DNA from: CANKHA01 sp963731585
GTDB taxonomy: Bacteria > Pseudomonadota > Alphaproteobacteria > Rhizobiales > Xanthobacteraceae
Assembly: GCA_963731585.1 (NCBI GenBank)
Contig: CAVSWC010000012.1
Span: 1 to 64,000, forward strand
Length of the DNA: 64,000 nucleotides
Direction: 5' to 3'
The notes beneath the pieces are model-generated. The model searched no databases, was not told the DNA's origin, and saw nothing but the letters and a program-made list of their open reading frames with translations. The position numbers and the translations under genes were made by a program. Below are positions 18,913 to 29,104 of this stretch, one piece after another (position 1 is the first letter of the stretch; every line of letters begins with the position of its first letter).

Positions 18913-19155
18913 ATGACCACGAAGAAAATGAACATGCCGCCCAAGGAAGCAGCTATCGAAGAGGCGCCTGTGCGGAAGGGGCAACTGCGCCCCACCCAGG
19001 AGCGTTATTTGCTGCAGGTAGACCGGCAGACCAAAAAGAGCTTCGCCGCCGTTGAGGAAGCGCAAAAGGCGGGCGAGAAGGTCAAAAAGGCTTACCCGAT
19101 GGTCATGGTGAGCATCTATGACACCGCGGAATCGGTCAGCACGCCGATTACCTAA
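18913..19155 (+). CDS. Small hypothetical protein
   Basis: This 80-residue protein is charged and helical, with RPTQERYLLQVDRQTKKSF in the middle and a C-terminal MVMVSIYDTAESVSTPI. It has no signal peptide or known domain. AAAGGA lies 11 bases before the ATG at 18913; an upstream start at 18877 is less likely. Similar short proteins occur in Bradyrhizobium-like genomes without a known role. Confidence 0.55.
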   Translation: MTTKKMNMPPKEAAIEEAPVRKGQLRPTQERYLLQVDRQTKKSFAAVEEAQKAGEKVKKAYPMVMVSIYDTAESVSTPIT

Positions 19156-19184
19156 GCGGCGCTAGAGCGGGATGAGTTGAACCT

Positions 19185-19285
19185 GGATCGCTCGGCTCCG
19201 CTCGTCCCCGCGCACGCGGGGACCCAGTGCACTGATCCCGCGCGCGCTGCTGCTGGATTCCCGCTTGCGCGGGAATGAGCGAGAG
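19185..19285. repeat. REP-like palindromes
   Basis: Two inverted motifs, TCCCCGCGCACGCGGGGA and ATTCCCGCTTGCGCGGGAAT, stand about 50 bases apart. These are typical intergenic palindromes of this group. A short GA run (GAGAGAGAGAG) follows. Confidence 0.6.
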
Positions 19286-19325
19286 AGAGAGAGTGGCACG
19301 CGCGTCAACCGAAACGCATCACGCA

Positions 19326-20520
19326 CTAAGCCGCGATCAGCCGTTCCCCGGGGACGAAATCGCAATCCGCCGGCGGATGTGGATCGGGCAAGTCGAGAAG
19401 TTCGTCACACAACATGCGTGCTTCCTCTCGCGCGGCTTCGGTGGCGAAGCGGCGCAGCAGAGTCATCAGCGGTTCGATGTCGCCCTGCAAACTGCTCTCG
19501 CAACGGGTGAGCACGCGCTCCACCATGCGCCGCTTCAACCGGGATGCGTCGCCGGCTTCGCCCAGCAGCGCGTCCTCGTGCATGGCTTCGATCGCCTCGT
19601 GGAAGGCCGGATAGGCCAAAGCTGGGAGACCCGCTTTGTCATAAAGCGCGCGGAAACCCGCATTGCCTTTGCCGTGGACGAGCCCGTAGACACGTTTGAG
19701 CGACACACCGGACAGTTCGGCCAGCGACTCCTCGAACAAGGCGCAATTGCCGCACAAGAGCGCGCGCAACAGGAGGCCGGCGGTAAGCTGCCCGGTTTCG
19801 CGCAGATGCCGCACCAGCGGGCGCACCTCCACGCGTATCGGCCGCGATCGTGACGGTGGCCTTCTCGCAGGCTTCTGTGACGATCCGCAGCGCCCGGTCC
19901 TTGGCAAGCCAAGCGCGCGCGGTGACGAAATCGGCCAAAGTCTCCGAGAGTTTCGCAACCAGCGCCTGGCGCGTCGCTACCGGCAGATTGTCGGCGGCAA
20001 GGAGTGATTCACGGATGGCGGCGAGATGACCGTAGCGCGCGACGATACGGTCAATGGAAAACGGCGCGATGTCGGCACTGGCATTCTCGATCAGCTCCAG
20101 GCAAGCCTGCGCGGGACCGACCTCGGCGATCGCGGCGGCAACCGAACGCTGCAGCATCGGGCGCCGCGCTATCGCCGCGACAATCTCGCGATGACCGGTG
20201 GCGACCATGTCAACGAGATCGGCATCGACGAACAGCGGTGAACGCTCCAGGATCGGCACGGCCACAAAGGGCTGGTCGGCGGCAAGCCCATGCACCACCG
20301 CGGGCGGCGCGGCCCCGCTTGAGGCAAAAGCCTCCGCCAGCGCGCGGCGCACCAGCGGCGACGGATCGTCGAGCAGCATGAGCATCGCGCCCTCGCCGGC
20401 GGCGCGGTCATCCAGCGAAAGCGGAGACAAGAGATAGGCCCGCGCCAGCGCAGTGGCGCCGTCGGCCCGCTCGCCGGCGGACGCGGTACGCAACCATTGC
20501 AGGAGCTCGCGGACGATCAT
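19326..20520 (-). CDS. DUF2336 domain-containing protein (frameshifted)
   Basis: The protein is helical, HEAT-like and cytoplasmic. The N-terminal part (REDLLQ-like VRELLQWLRTAS, DDPSPLVRRALAEAFA) and the C-terminal part (LLLRALLCGNCALFEESLAELSGV, YGLVHGKGNAGFRALYDKAGLP) both match DUF2336 proteins, which are common in alphaproteobacteria and sometimes linked to response regulators. A +1 frame change near 19835 separates the halves. I take the start at 20520 (MIVRELLQ). The function is unknown. Confidence 0.8.
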
Positions 20521-21519
20521 GAGATGACTACGCGCTATACGGGACAACCGCTGTTCACGGCGCCGGCGCCACGCGCCAGCAAAGTCATCCTACAGGCGGT
20601 GGCTTAACAAAAAGTTCAGCATAACTGTTTACGGGTGTTGCCAAATCGTTAACGCGGTTATCCCACGCTACGCACAGGTTTTTCGCAATAGAAACAAGCT
20701 CTTGCACTTGATCCTGGGATATCCCGCGCATGCCGGCTTTTTTCCTCGACGGAGTTCTGTATCCTGTTGCTGCCTGCTCATCCGGGGGCGCCATCATGAG
20801 GCGTCTTGATTGGCGGAGCAGGTGCGGCGCCTGCGGATGGTTTCGCAAGCCATCTCCGGGAGCCTCGGGGTTGCTGCCCGGCCCTACTACGAGGGCCCGC
20901 CGCGTGGCAGACGCTCCCGGACGAACGCAGGCGGAAGCCTGCGGGATCAGGCCGAAAGGCCGGTCCGGGTGTCGGACGGAGCAGTCCCGTCGGCAAAAAC
21001 CGCCGCGGTGGAGCGCCGAGAGGCGAGCGTGTCTCGCAAGACACGCGTCCGCGCCTCGCAAGCGTGGAATTGTTGATGCGCCTGTCGGCGCTCCGCTCCC
21101 TCGGGTTTGAGGGAAACAGGGATACCAAGACAGGCGCACCCGCCGCCTGACAACAACACGGGCCGATGACGCTTGGCTGTTTGACATTGTGACAGCGCAA
21201 TACATTCCACCTCATCCAGAGGAGACGCGAAGCGCCGTCTCGAAGGGCCTGCCCCCGGACTTGATCCGGGGGATGGGCAGCGGGTGGCCTGCATGGTTCG
21301 AGACGGCCCGCGCCTAAGCGCGGACCTCCTCACCATGAGGGAGAGGTTGTGCGTGTTGAACTCAAGAGACGTGGATGCCCGCAACAAGCGCGGGCATGAC
21401 GAAAGTGAAAGATGGGGTGGCGGCGCGGCGGCTGGCTCGGCCTGCCCCGCAGGCGGCAACTATGCTAACGAGTGCCAACGTCGATTTTGCGAAATGCCGG
21501 AACCGGTCGGGAGGGCGGG
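20521..21519. other. Repeat-rich region without a confident gene
   Basis: No frame in this kilobase matches a known family. A short minus-strand frame ends at 20585 (from about 20728, with ISQDQVQELVSIAKNLCVAW) and could encode a 48-residue protein, but support is weak. The part from 20800 to 21430 is rich in inverted GC motifs, including CCCCCGGACTTGATCCGGGGG at 21252, GCGCCTAAGCGC and CTCCTCACCATGAGGGAGAG near 21310-21346, and GCCCGCAACAAGCGCGGGC at 21376. These are Bradyrhizobium-type intergenic palindromes. Confidence 0.55.
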
Positions 21520-22011
21520 ATGCAGCAGGAAAATGCGCAGCGACACCCTCGCGGCGGGCTTTATTTCGAGGATTTCGTCGCGGGCAACAAATACCAACAC
21601 CGGCTCACCCGCACGGTGACGCAAATGGACAACATGCTCTTCTCCAACATGACGCTGAACCCGCAGCCGCTGCACATCGACCGGCATTTCTGCGAGACCG
21701 AAACCGAATGGGGCCAGCCGCTGATGAATTCGCTGTTCACGCTCGGGCTGATGATCGGCATTTCCGTCAACGATCTCACCGTCGGCACCACCATCGCCAA
21801 TCTCGGCATGACCGAAGTGAAATTCCCGAATCCTTTGTTCGAGGGCGACACCGTGCATTGCATGACCGAGATCATCGGCAAGCGGGAATCGAAATCGCAT
21901 CCCGGCGCAGGCATCGTCGAGCTGCATCACCGCGCCTATAAGCAGGACGGCACCCTGGTGGCGGAATGCCGCCGGCAGGCCTTCATGCGCATGCGGGCGG
22001 CGGAGGAATGA
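21520..22011 (+). CDS. MaoC-family dehydratase
   Basis: This 163-residue protein is a single hotdog-fold MaoC domain. YFEDFVAGNKYQH, then NPQPLHIDRHFCE supplies the catalytic Asp-His arrangement of (R)-hydratases, followed by DTVHCMTEIIGKRES. It would hydrate or dehydrate an acyl-CoA. The ATG at 21520 has GGAGGG seven bases upstream. The stop overlaps the next start by four bases (ATGA), so the two are co-translated. Together they resemble the mesaconyl-CoA hydratase and malyl-CoA lyase-type pairs. Confidence 0.85.
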   Translation: MQQENAQRHPRGGLYFEDFVAGNKYQHRLTRTVTQMDNMLFSNMTLNPQPLHIDRHFCETETEWGQPLMNSLFTLGLMIGISVNDLTVGTTIANLGMTEVKFPNPLFEGDTVHCMTEIIGKRESKSHPGAGIVELHHRAYKQDGTLVAECRRQAFMRMRAAEE

Positions 22012-22901
22012 TGCGCTCGCTTCTGTTCGTTCCGGCCGACAGCCCGCGCAAGCTGGAGAAGTCGCTCGAGAGCGGCGCCGATGCCATCATCATCGATCTC
22101 GAAGACGCCATCGCTGCAGATCGGAAGGAAGCCGCGCGCGCCAATGCGGCCGAATTCATCAAGCGGCTTTCGCCTTCCTCGGGGCGGCCGCCGATATTCG
22201 TTCGGGTGAACGGCCTGGAAAGCGGGCTGACCGACGCCGATCTCGATGCGGTGCTGATAGCCAGGCCGGATGCCGTGGTGTTGCCGAAGGGCGAAGGCGG
22301 CGCGTCCATCATCCACCTCGACGCCAAGCTCACCGCGCGCGAAGCGATGCACGGCATCAGCGAGGGCGCCACCAAGATTTTTGCCTTCGCCATCGAAAGC
22401 GCCAGCGCGCTGTTTCTCGCCGGCAGCTACGCGGGCGCAAGTCCGCGGCTGATCGGCTTGACCTGGGGCAGCGAGGACCTGAGCTACGAATTTGGCGGCA
22501 CCAGCAGCCGCGACGCGCAAGGCCGTTTCCTCGAGCCCTACCGCCTCGCGCGCACGCTCTGCCTTGCCGCTTCCGCCTCGGCGCGCGTGGCCGCGATCGA
22601 CACCGTCTTTGCCGACTTCCGCAATCCGGAAGGACTGCGCCGGGAGGCCGAGGATGCCGCAAGCCAGGGCTTTACCGGCAAGATGGCGATCCATCCTGCG
22701 CAGGTCGCTATCATCAATGAAGTCTTCGCGCCTTCGCCGGAGAAGCTAGCCTGGGCCCGGGCGGTGGCCGAGGCCTTTGCCGCGGCGCCGGACAAAGGCG
22801 CGGTGGCGGTCAATGGCGTGATGTATGACCGCCCGCATTTGCTGCATGCCGAGCAATTGCTGGCGCAGATAAAGCTGACATCATCGTCATGCCGGCCATG
22901 A
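22008..22901 (+). CDS. CoA ester lyase (HpcH/HpaI, CitE-like)
   Basis: This 297-residue protein belongs to the CitE/Mcl family. MRSLLFVPADSPRKLEKS, GADAIIIDLEDAI with the Mg-binding Asp/Glu, FVRVNGL, DAVVLPKGEG, FAFAIESASALFLA and GFTGKMAIHPAQV follow in the expected order. Such enzymes cleave or form beta-hydroxyacyl-CoA thioesters such as malyl-CoA or citramalyl-CoA. It overlaps the MaoC gene by four bases, and the two likely act in sequence on one CoA ester. The precise substrate is not decided. Confidence 0.88.
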   Translation: MMRSLLFVPADSPRKLEKSLESGADAIIIDLEDAIAADRKEAARANAAEFIKRLSPSSGRPPIFVRVNGLESGLTDADLDAVLIARPDAVVLPKGEGGASIIHLDAKLTAREAMHGISEGATKIFAFAIESASALFLAGSYAGASPRLIGLTWGSEDLSYEFGGTSSRDAQGRFLEPYRLARTLCLAASASARVAAIDTVFADFRNPEGLRREAEDAASQGFTGKMAIHPAQVAIINEVFAPSPEKLAWARAVAEAFAAAPDKGAVAVNGVMYDRPHLLHAEQLLAQIKLTSSSCRP

Positions 22902-22907
22902 CGGCGG

Positions 22908-23348
22908 CTATGCTTTGTCGCCGTAGACCGTGGCCGGGTCGAAGGTCCGTTCTTCCTCGCGAAACTCCAGCGTCGCACCGGCCTTGCCGAGCGGCAGCGC
23001 GCGGTAGAAACATGAGCGCCGGCCGGTGTGACAGGCGCCCGGCCCCGCTTGCTCGACCTTCAGCCAGAGCGCGTCCTGATCGCAGTCTACCCGCAGTTCG
23101 ACGACGCGCTGGCCGTGGCCCGAGCTTTCGCCTTTGCGCCACAGCTGCCTGCGCGAGCGGCTGAAATACCAGGCGTCGCCGCTCTCAATGGTCTTGCGCA
23201 GTGCGTCGGCGTTCATGTGCGCCACCATCAACAGCTCGCCGGATCCTGCGTCGGTGACGACGCAGGTCAGCAACCCGTCGGCATCGAATTTGGGCTGGAA
23301 GGCCAGCCCTTCTTCGATTTCGCCGCTGGAGCCACGAGCGTCCATCAA
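22908..23348 (-). CDS. hisI: Phosphoribosyl-AMP cyclohydrolase
   Basis: This 146-residue enzyme catalyses the third step of histidine synthesis. LMVAHMNADALRKTIESG and WYFSRSRRQLWRKGE are the family hallmarks. Conserved VDCDQDALWLKV supplies Mg-binding Asp residues, and GACHTGRRSCFYR supplies the zinc-binding cysteines. It is a stand-alone HisI without the fused HisE domain, as usual in alphaproteobacteria. It is convergent with the CoA lyase gene and divergent from the Fe-S scaffold gene, an arrangement common in rhizobia. Confidence 0.95.
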   Translation of the reverse strand: MMDARGSSGEIEEGLAFQPKFDADGLLTCVVTDAGSGELLMVAHMNADALRKTIESGDAWYFSRSRRQLWRKGESSGHGQRVVELRVDCDQDALWLKVEQAGPGACHTGRRSCFYRALPLGKAGATLEFREEERTFDPATVYGDKA

Positions 23349-23457
23349 TCATCTCGCATGCAAATTTGCCCGCCCATAAGGCTTTTTGTCCGGCAGCGGC
23401 AGTCTATATAGTTGTTTAGGCCGGCGAGGCAAATCGGCCTACCGCCTCCGGATAGCG

Positions 23458-23898
23458 ATGCTGAACGACATCTATAACAACCGTATTCTGGAGCTGGCCG
23501 GGAATATCCCCCGCATCGGCCGCTTGCCCGCGGCCGATGCCACGGCGACCGCCCATTCCAAGCTGTGCGGATCGACCGTCACGATCGACTTGACGATGCA
23601 GGACGACACCGTCACCGACTTCGCGCATGAGGTGAAGGCCTGCGCGCTGGGGCAGGCATCGTCATCCATCATGGCGCGCAACGTCATTGGCGCCAAAGCC
23701 GTTGAACTGCGCGACCTGCGGGAAACCGTTCGCCGTATGTTGAAGGAAAACGGCGCGCCGCCCTCGGGCAAATGGGCGGACATCGCGGTGCTCGAGCCGG
23801 TGCGCGACTACAAGGCGCGCCACGCCTCGACGATGCTGACTTTTGATGCAGTGGTTTCGGCGATCGAGCAGATCGAAAGCAAGCGGCGCGGCGGCTGA
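23458..23898 (+). CDS. Iron-sulfur cluster assembly scaffold, IscU/SufU-like
   Basis: The 146-residue protein carries IscU-like segments: DIYNNRILELAGNIP at the start, HSKLCGSTVTIDL with the first cysteine, and FAHEVKACALGQASSSIMA with a second one. The third ligand differs from canonical IscU, as is typical for this rhizobial group near hisI and yidD. It may hold a nascent cluster or have taken another role. I chose the ATG at 23458 since the family starts there; the frame is open from 23386. Confidence 0.82.
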   Translation: MLNDIYNNRILELAGNIPRIGRLPAADATATAHSKLCGSTVTIDLTMQDDTVTDFAHEVKACALGQASSSIMARNVIGAKAVELRDLRETVRRMLKENGAPPSGKWADIAVLEPVRDYKARHASTMLTFDAVVSAIEQIESKRRGG

Positions 23899-23900
23899 CG

Positions 23901-25194
23901 CTACTTCGGGGCGCCCGTGACGCCGACTTCGCTCACCTTGGCCGGCACAAGCTCGGCATGAGCGTCTCCGCGCGCCGCCGGCTGTTCGGCGCAACTCGCG
24001 GTAAACTGCGGCAGGTTTTGCGACACGCCGCTGTTGCCCACCCGGATCGTGGTGGCGGCATCGGTACCATTGGAGGTGGTCACCATCAACGAGCGGCTGC
24101 CGGATCGAGATAACGTCTCCACCACGCTGACCGGCATCACGCCGCGGGCCAGTGACGCGAGCTCCGTCTCCTTGATCTCGGAGGTGATGATCTTCAACGG
24201 AACCAAACGCCGCCCGACGGCTATCTCCACCTGCTTCAGCGGTTCGGCCGGCCGGCGCCGCTCCACATAAGTCACGTCGTAATTGTCCTTGCCGCCGCAG
24301 GCCAGGATGATGTCGAAGCTGCCGATCTCGTCGCCCTCGACGGTGAGCGGATGCCGCCGCCGCAGCGAAGCCTGACCGGGTTTGCCGTTCATGACCCAAC
24401 CGCGCTCGCTCGGTGGCACACGCGGCATCGGCTGCGTCGACATCGAAACTGGAGATCGGCTCGGAGCCGAGATTCTGTAGGCTGTTGGACGTGTCCAATC
24501 CCATGCTGCGGATTTCGGACTGCAGCAGCCGTCGCATCGGCTCCCAGGGCGGAATTCGCAGCGAGGTTTCAAGCAGCTCGATCGAGCCGCCCATTTCGAT
24601 GGTGTATCGTGCGAGACGGCCGATGTCGCGCTGAACGATGACGAGATCCTCCGCGCTATAGCTCGCGGCGGCGGCATCTTCACGCCGGTCGCCGAGCCAG
24701 ATCTCGTGCACCAGCACCTGTGCTTCCGGCGGCACGGAGCGCTGTTTGCCCGCAAGCAGCAGGTAAGCGCACATCGATTCGCAATCGGCGCGGGGAGAAA
24801 GCATGGCGCGGACCACCCCAGCGCCGCCCGGGGGAAGCTTGTTCAGCCTGCCTACGGTCGTGTTGACGCCCAGCCGGCGTACGCTGCGCCCAACCGCCAA
24901 GGTGCCGAGCACGGAGCCGCCGCTGGAATCGAGCACCAGCGTCGCGCCGGTCACGTCGCGGCTGCGGGTGAATGCGGTGAAGTCGTTGGGGGTTTCTCTG
25001 GTGATCGCACCGACGGCCGAGATGAAGGTTCGGCATTCCGCGCCGCAAGCGCTGGCGGGACCCTCCTCCACCAGCTCAAAGCGCATGGGTAAAGTCCGGA
25101 CATCACCTGCGGACGTAGCCGATGTCAGGCCCCCCACGGCCAGGACGGTTAAGACAAACGCCGTTACGCCAGCCTGGCGTGGCAGCATTATCAT
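23901..25194 (-). CDS. Periplasmic ClpP/crotonase-like protein (frameshifted)
   Basis: A signal peptide (ending TSATSAGD) leads into a domain with TLVLDSSGGSVLGTLAVGRSVR and CESMCAYLLLAGKQR, the pattern of COG3904-type periplasmic proteins that share the ClpP fold. VLVHEIWLGDR and a helical region follow. The C-terminal 150 residues (GSFDIILACGGKDNYDVTYVERR) are in another frame after a +1 change near 24390. The function is unknown. A related protein lies at 25851-26931, on the far side of yidD. Confidence 0.75.
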
Positions 25195-25322
25195 CCCCCT
25201 CGCCGCCTCCTGCGTGAAGTTCCTCCTCACGTCCCGGAAACGGCAGTACACTCACCCCGACCATTATGTGTATGTGCGACAACGATTCGGGTCTACCGCA
25301 AAAGTGACACAGGCATCATGCA

Positions 25323-25727
25323 GTGGCGAACCTGTTGCACAATGACCACAAAAGTAGGGTGTCGGCATTGGGCCCGCGCTCTGTCCGACATGGGTGGTGG
25401 AATTTCCTCGAAATAACGCGATGGCCGCGCCGGGCGGCGCGCGCAGCGGTGATGACGTACCGTTACCTTTTGTCGCCGCTTATCGGACCCCGTTGCCGTC
25501 ACCTGCCAAGCTGCTCGGAATATGCCGAGGAGGCTTTTGAACGATTTGGATTCTGGGCCGGCGGGTGGATGACCCTGGCGCGCGTGCTGCGCTGCCAGCC
25601 TTGGGGAACATCAGGCCTCGACTTCGTCCCGCGCGAGGTGCCCCCCGCCGCGCGGTGGTGGCTGCCCTGGCGCTATGGTACCTGGCGCGGGACCAATGCC
25701 GCGCGGCCGGAAGCCGGCGCTCCCTGA
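25323..25727 (+). CDS. yidD: Membrane protein insertion efficiency factor YidD
   Basis: YidD is a small membrane-associated protein that helps YidC-dependent membrane insertion. The core LLSPLIGPRCRHLPSCSEYAEEAFERFG has the typical cysteine pair, and an amphipathic helix (ITRWPRRAARAAVMTYRYL) precedes it. The C-terminal GTSGLDFVPREVPPAARWWLPWRYGTWRG is the extension seen in rhizobial YidD. The frame opens with GTG at 25323, but the first 25 residues are not family-like, so a later start is possible. It sits between two related periplasmic genes on the other strand. Confidence 0.88.
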   Translation: MANLLHNDHKSRVSALGPRSVRHGWWNFLEITRWPRRAARAAVMTYRYLLSPLIGPRCRHLPSCSEYAEEAFERFGFWAGGWMTLARVLRCQPWGTSGLDFVPREVPPAARWWLPWRYGTWRGTNAARPEAGAP

Positions 25728-25850
25728 CTGCAGCGCCGGGTGAGCGACGAAAGCGCAGAAGCGAGCCCAAGGGTGGAGAGCCTGGTCACGCCCGGTCTGC
25801 CCTCGCCCGGGTCGGGCGCAAGCTCGATACGGTCCTCTGCGGCCGCGGAC

Positions 25851-26931
25851 TTAGAAGGCCCGCATCGGCACCGGTGCACGCCGGATGTCATAGCGCTTGC
25901 TGACATTGCTGCCGCTCACCGGCTCTGCCGGGGGCGCCAGCTTGAACTCCTGCTTGGCCGCGATGAACGTCAACGGAACGAAGGAATTTTCCTTCGGGCC
26001 GACTTCGCGCGCATAGCCCACCATGAACTGATCGGTGCCGAGGCAACTCACCCGCAGCATCGTCTTGCGGTATTCCGCCCCGCCTGCCTCGGTCATGTCG
26101 ATCGATTTGAAGATGATGCCGCTATCGCTAATGCGCTCGTCGTAAATCCACCCGCTCTCCACCACGCTGCGGGTGTCGATATTGAACCGCACCATCTCCT
26201 CGCGGCTGAGCGCGCGGATTGACTCGTGCGGTATTTTGTCGGCGGCGTCGAGCAAGCCAGGTTGGATGCCCATGTCGACCAGATAACGCCTGATCAACTG
26301 CTGGTTCTGCGCCTTGAATTGCGCGCGCAGTGCCGCGGGTATGTGCGTGCCCTTTGGCAGATAGCCGACAACCACAGTCTTGGCTGCGTGGATACCGAGA
26401 TGAGCTTCCGGGGCGACCTCGCGCAGGCGTGCGCCGACGATGGCATAGACGCAGGCTGAGTTGCATTGCGAGGAGGCGCTGGTCAGCCGCGCCGCCAGCG
26501 GCCGGCCGGAGCGCTTGGCGCTGGCGCACTCTTTGGCGTCTCCTTCGCAGGCCTGCGGGATGGTGCGGGCCACCCGGGCGGTCATCCCGCGCTCGCGCAT
26601 CAGCCGGCCCATGGCGAGGGATTCCGTGGTGATCCCGCCTGGCGAATTGAAATAAACCGGAAGCCTGCCGGCTTTGCTCGCCCTGGCGCCGGAGGAAAGC
26701 GCGCATGCGTTCGGCGGTGCCGTGAGCGAGGGCGCCTTCGGCGGCGATCCATTGATCGCAGCCCGGGCCGCAGGAATTCGGCTCGCCCTGCGCAAGATAG
26801 AAGACCATCGGGTTTTTGAGCGGAATCGCAGCAAAGCGTTTGCCAGCGCTGTTCGTCGGCGCGGCCGCGGCTGGCAGACTGGCCGTCAGCAAAATCACTG
26901 CGGCGAAAAGAGATTGTCCGGCTATTTTCAT
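25851..26931 (-). CDS. Periplasmic ClpP/crotonase-like protein (frameshifted)
   Basis: The gene starts at 26931 (MKIAGQSLFAAVILL, a signal peptide) behind GGAGGGGA. The domain reads VYFNSPGGITTESLAMGRLMRERGM, then SSQCNSACVYAIVGARLREVAP and LGIHAAKTV, the same pattern as the gene at 23901-25194. A +1 change near 26700 splits the N-terminal 85 residues from the rest. The C-terminal third (SIDMTEAGGAEYRKTMLRVSC) is a separate beta-rich region. The catalytic role is unproven: the Ser/His positions are suggestive only. Confidence 0.75.
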
Positions 26932-27090
26932 GTCCCCTCCCCGGATTTCCATTTAGCCAGAAAACTTCTCCGGAGTCATGGCGCAAGAATAGCCATTTCC
27001 GATGACAGATGCAGATTTTTGTGATTATTCCGCGGTCTGACCACCGCTTACCCGCGCCCGTTCGCGGGAGTGAGCAAAGGAGAGAAGATA

Positions 27091-29063
27091 ATGGTCGCCC
27101 TGACCTTTCCCGACGGCGCGCGCCGTGAATTCCCCGACAACATCACCGGGCTCGAGATCGCCAAGGGCATTTCGCCCTCGCTGGCCAAGCGCACGGTCGC
27201 CATGGCGCTCGACGGGGGGGTCGTCGACCTCAATGACAAAATCGACCGCGACGCCAAGATCGAATTTCTCACCCGCGATGATCCCCGCAGCCTTGAGCTG
27301 ATCCGGCACGACGCCGCCCATGTGCTGGCCGAGGCGGTTCAAACCTTGTGGCCGGGCACCCAGGTGACCATCGGCCCGGTGATCGAGAACGGATTTTATT
27401 ACGACTTCTCCCGCAATGAGCCGTTCACGCCGGAGGACTTCCCGACGATCGAAAAGAAGATGCGCGAGATCATCGCGCGCGACAAACCTTTCAGCAAGGA
27501 AGTCTGGTCGCGCGACGAAGCCAAGCGCGTGTTCCGCGATTTAGGCGAGAATTTCAAGGTCGAACTGGTCGATGCGATTCCGGAAGATCAGCAGATCAAG
27601 ATCTATAAACAGGGCGACTGGTTCGATCTCTGCCGCGGCCCGCACATGACCTCCACCGGCAAGGTCGGCAATGCCTTCAAACTGATGAAGGTGGCGGGCG
27701 CCTATTGGCGCGGAGATTCAAACAAGCCGATGCTCACCCGCATTTACGGGACGGCATTCGCCAGGCAGGAAGACCTCGACGCGCATTTGAAGCAGATCGA
27801 GGAAGCCGAGAAGCGCGACCACCGCAAGCTCGGCCGCGAGATGGACCTGTTTCATTTCCAGGAAGAAGGCCCCGGCGCTGTTTTTTGGCATGCCGCCGGT
27901 TGGACCATCTTCCAGGAAATCGTCGCTTATATGCGCCGGCGGTTGCGCGGAGACTATCGCGAGGTGAACGCGCCGCAGCTGCTCGACAAGTCGCTGTGGG
28001 AGACGTCCGGCCACTGGGAATGGTTCCGCGAAAATATGTTCAAGGCACAGTCGGCGGGTGACGAGACCAAGGACGAACGCGTTTTCGCCATCAAGCCGAT
28101 GAACTGCCCGGGCCACATCCAGATCTTCAAGCACGGGCTGCGCTCATATCGCGAACTGCCGCTGCGCATGGCGGAATTCGGCGTGGTGCATCGATACGAG
28201 CCTTCCGGCGCGTTGCATGGACTGCTGCGCGTGCGCGCCTTTACGCAGGACGACGCGCATGTGTTCTGCACGCAGCAGCAGATGGCGGAAGAATGCCTGA
28301 AGATCAACGATCTGATCCTGTCGACCTATACCGATTTCGGTTTTGAGGGCGAACTTACGGTCAAGCTCTCAACCCGGCCGGAAAAGCGTGTCGGCTCCGA
28401 TGCGGCCTGGGATCACGCCGAGGACATCATGCATGAGGTGCTTAAGCAGATCGCGGCGCAAGGGAGCAACCGCATCAAGACCACGATCAATCCGGGCGAA
28501 GGCGCATTCTATGGCCCGAAATTCGAATATGTGCTGCGCGATGCGATCGGCCGCGACTGGCAATGCGGCACCACGCAGGTGGATTTCAACCTGCCAGAGC
28601 GTTTTCAGGCCTTCTACATCGCCGCGGATGGCTCCAAGCAGACGCCGGTGATGATCCACCGCGCCATCTGCGGATCGATGGAGCGTTTCCTCGGCGTCGT
28701 GCTTGAGCACTATGCCGGCCACCTGCCGCTCTGGCTCTCGCCGATGCAGACTATGGTGACCACCATCACCTCCGACGCCGATGCCTATGCCACCGATGTG
28801 CTGGCGGCGAGCGCGCCGCGCGGGACTGCGCGCCGAAGTCGACCTGCGCAATGAGAAGATCAATTACAAGGTGCGCGAGCACTCACTTGCGAAGGTGCCG
28901 GTGATGCTGGTCGTGGGTAAGAAGGAATCGGCCGAGCGCCTGGTCTCCATCCGCCGCCTTGGCCAGGAGGGCCAGAAGGTGATGCCGCCTGATGAAGCCG
29001 CTGGCGATGCTGGTGGAGGAGGCCACTCCGCCGGACGTGAAGCGGGAGCGCCGGGCGGTTTAG
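27091..29063 (+). CDS. thrS: Threonine--tRNA ligase (frameshifted at the C-terminus)
   Basis: It charges tRNA-Thr. The TGS domain (residues 1-65), the editing domain with RHDAAHVLAEAV, the class II core with MNCPGHIQIFKHG and RYEPSGALHGLLRVRAFTQDDAH, and the anticodon-binding domain (KVREHSLAKVPVMLVVGKKE) are all present. The ATG at 27091 has AAAGGAGAG upstream. Two +1 changes near 28810 and 29000 break the anticodon domain; the frames rejoin to end MLVEEATPPDVK at 29063. As an essential gene it is unlikely to be truly broken, so sequence error is likely. Confidence 0.93.
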
Positions 29064-29104
29064 CTTTCTTCATCGCTCCCCGTCTCGGGGAGGGATAAGA
29101 AGGA

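Noticed and set aside
20585..21205. Minus-strand frame of 206 codons in the repeat-rich region
   Set aside because: Most of it reads through palindromic repeats with an Arg/Ser/Pro-rich product. Only its last 48 codons could be real and were left as a weak possibility.
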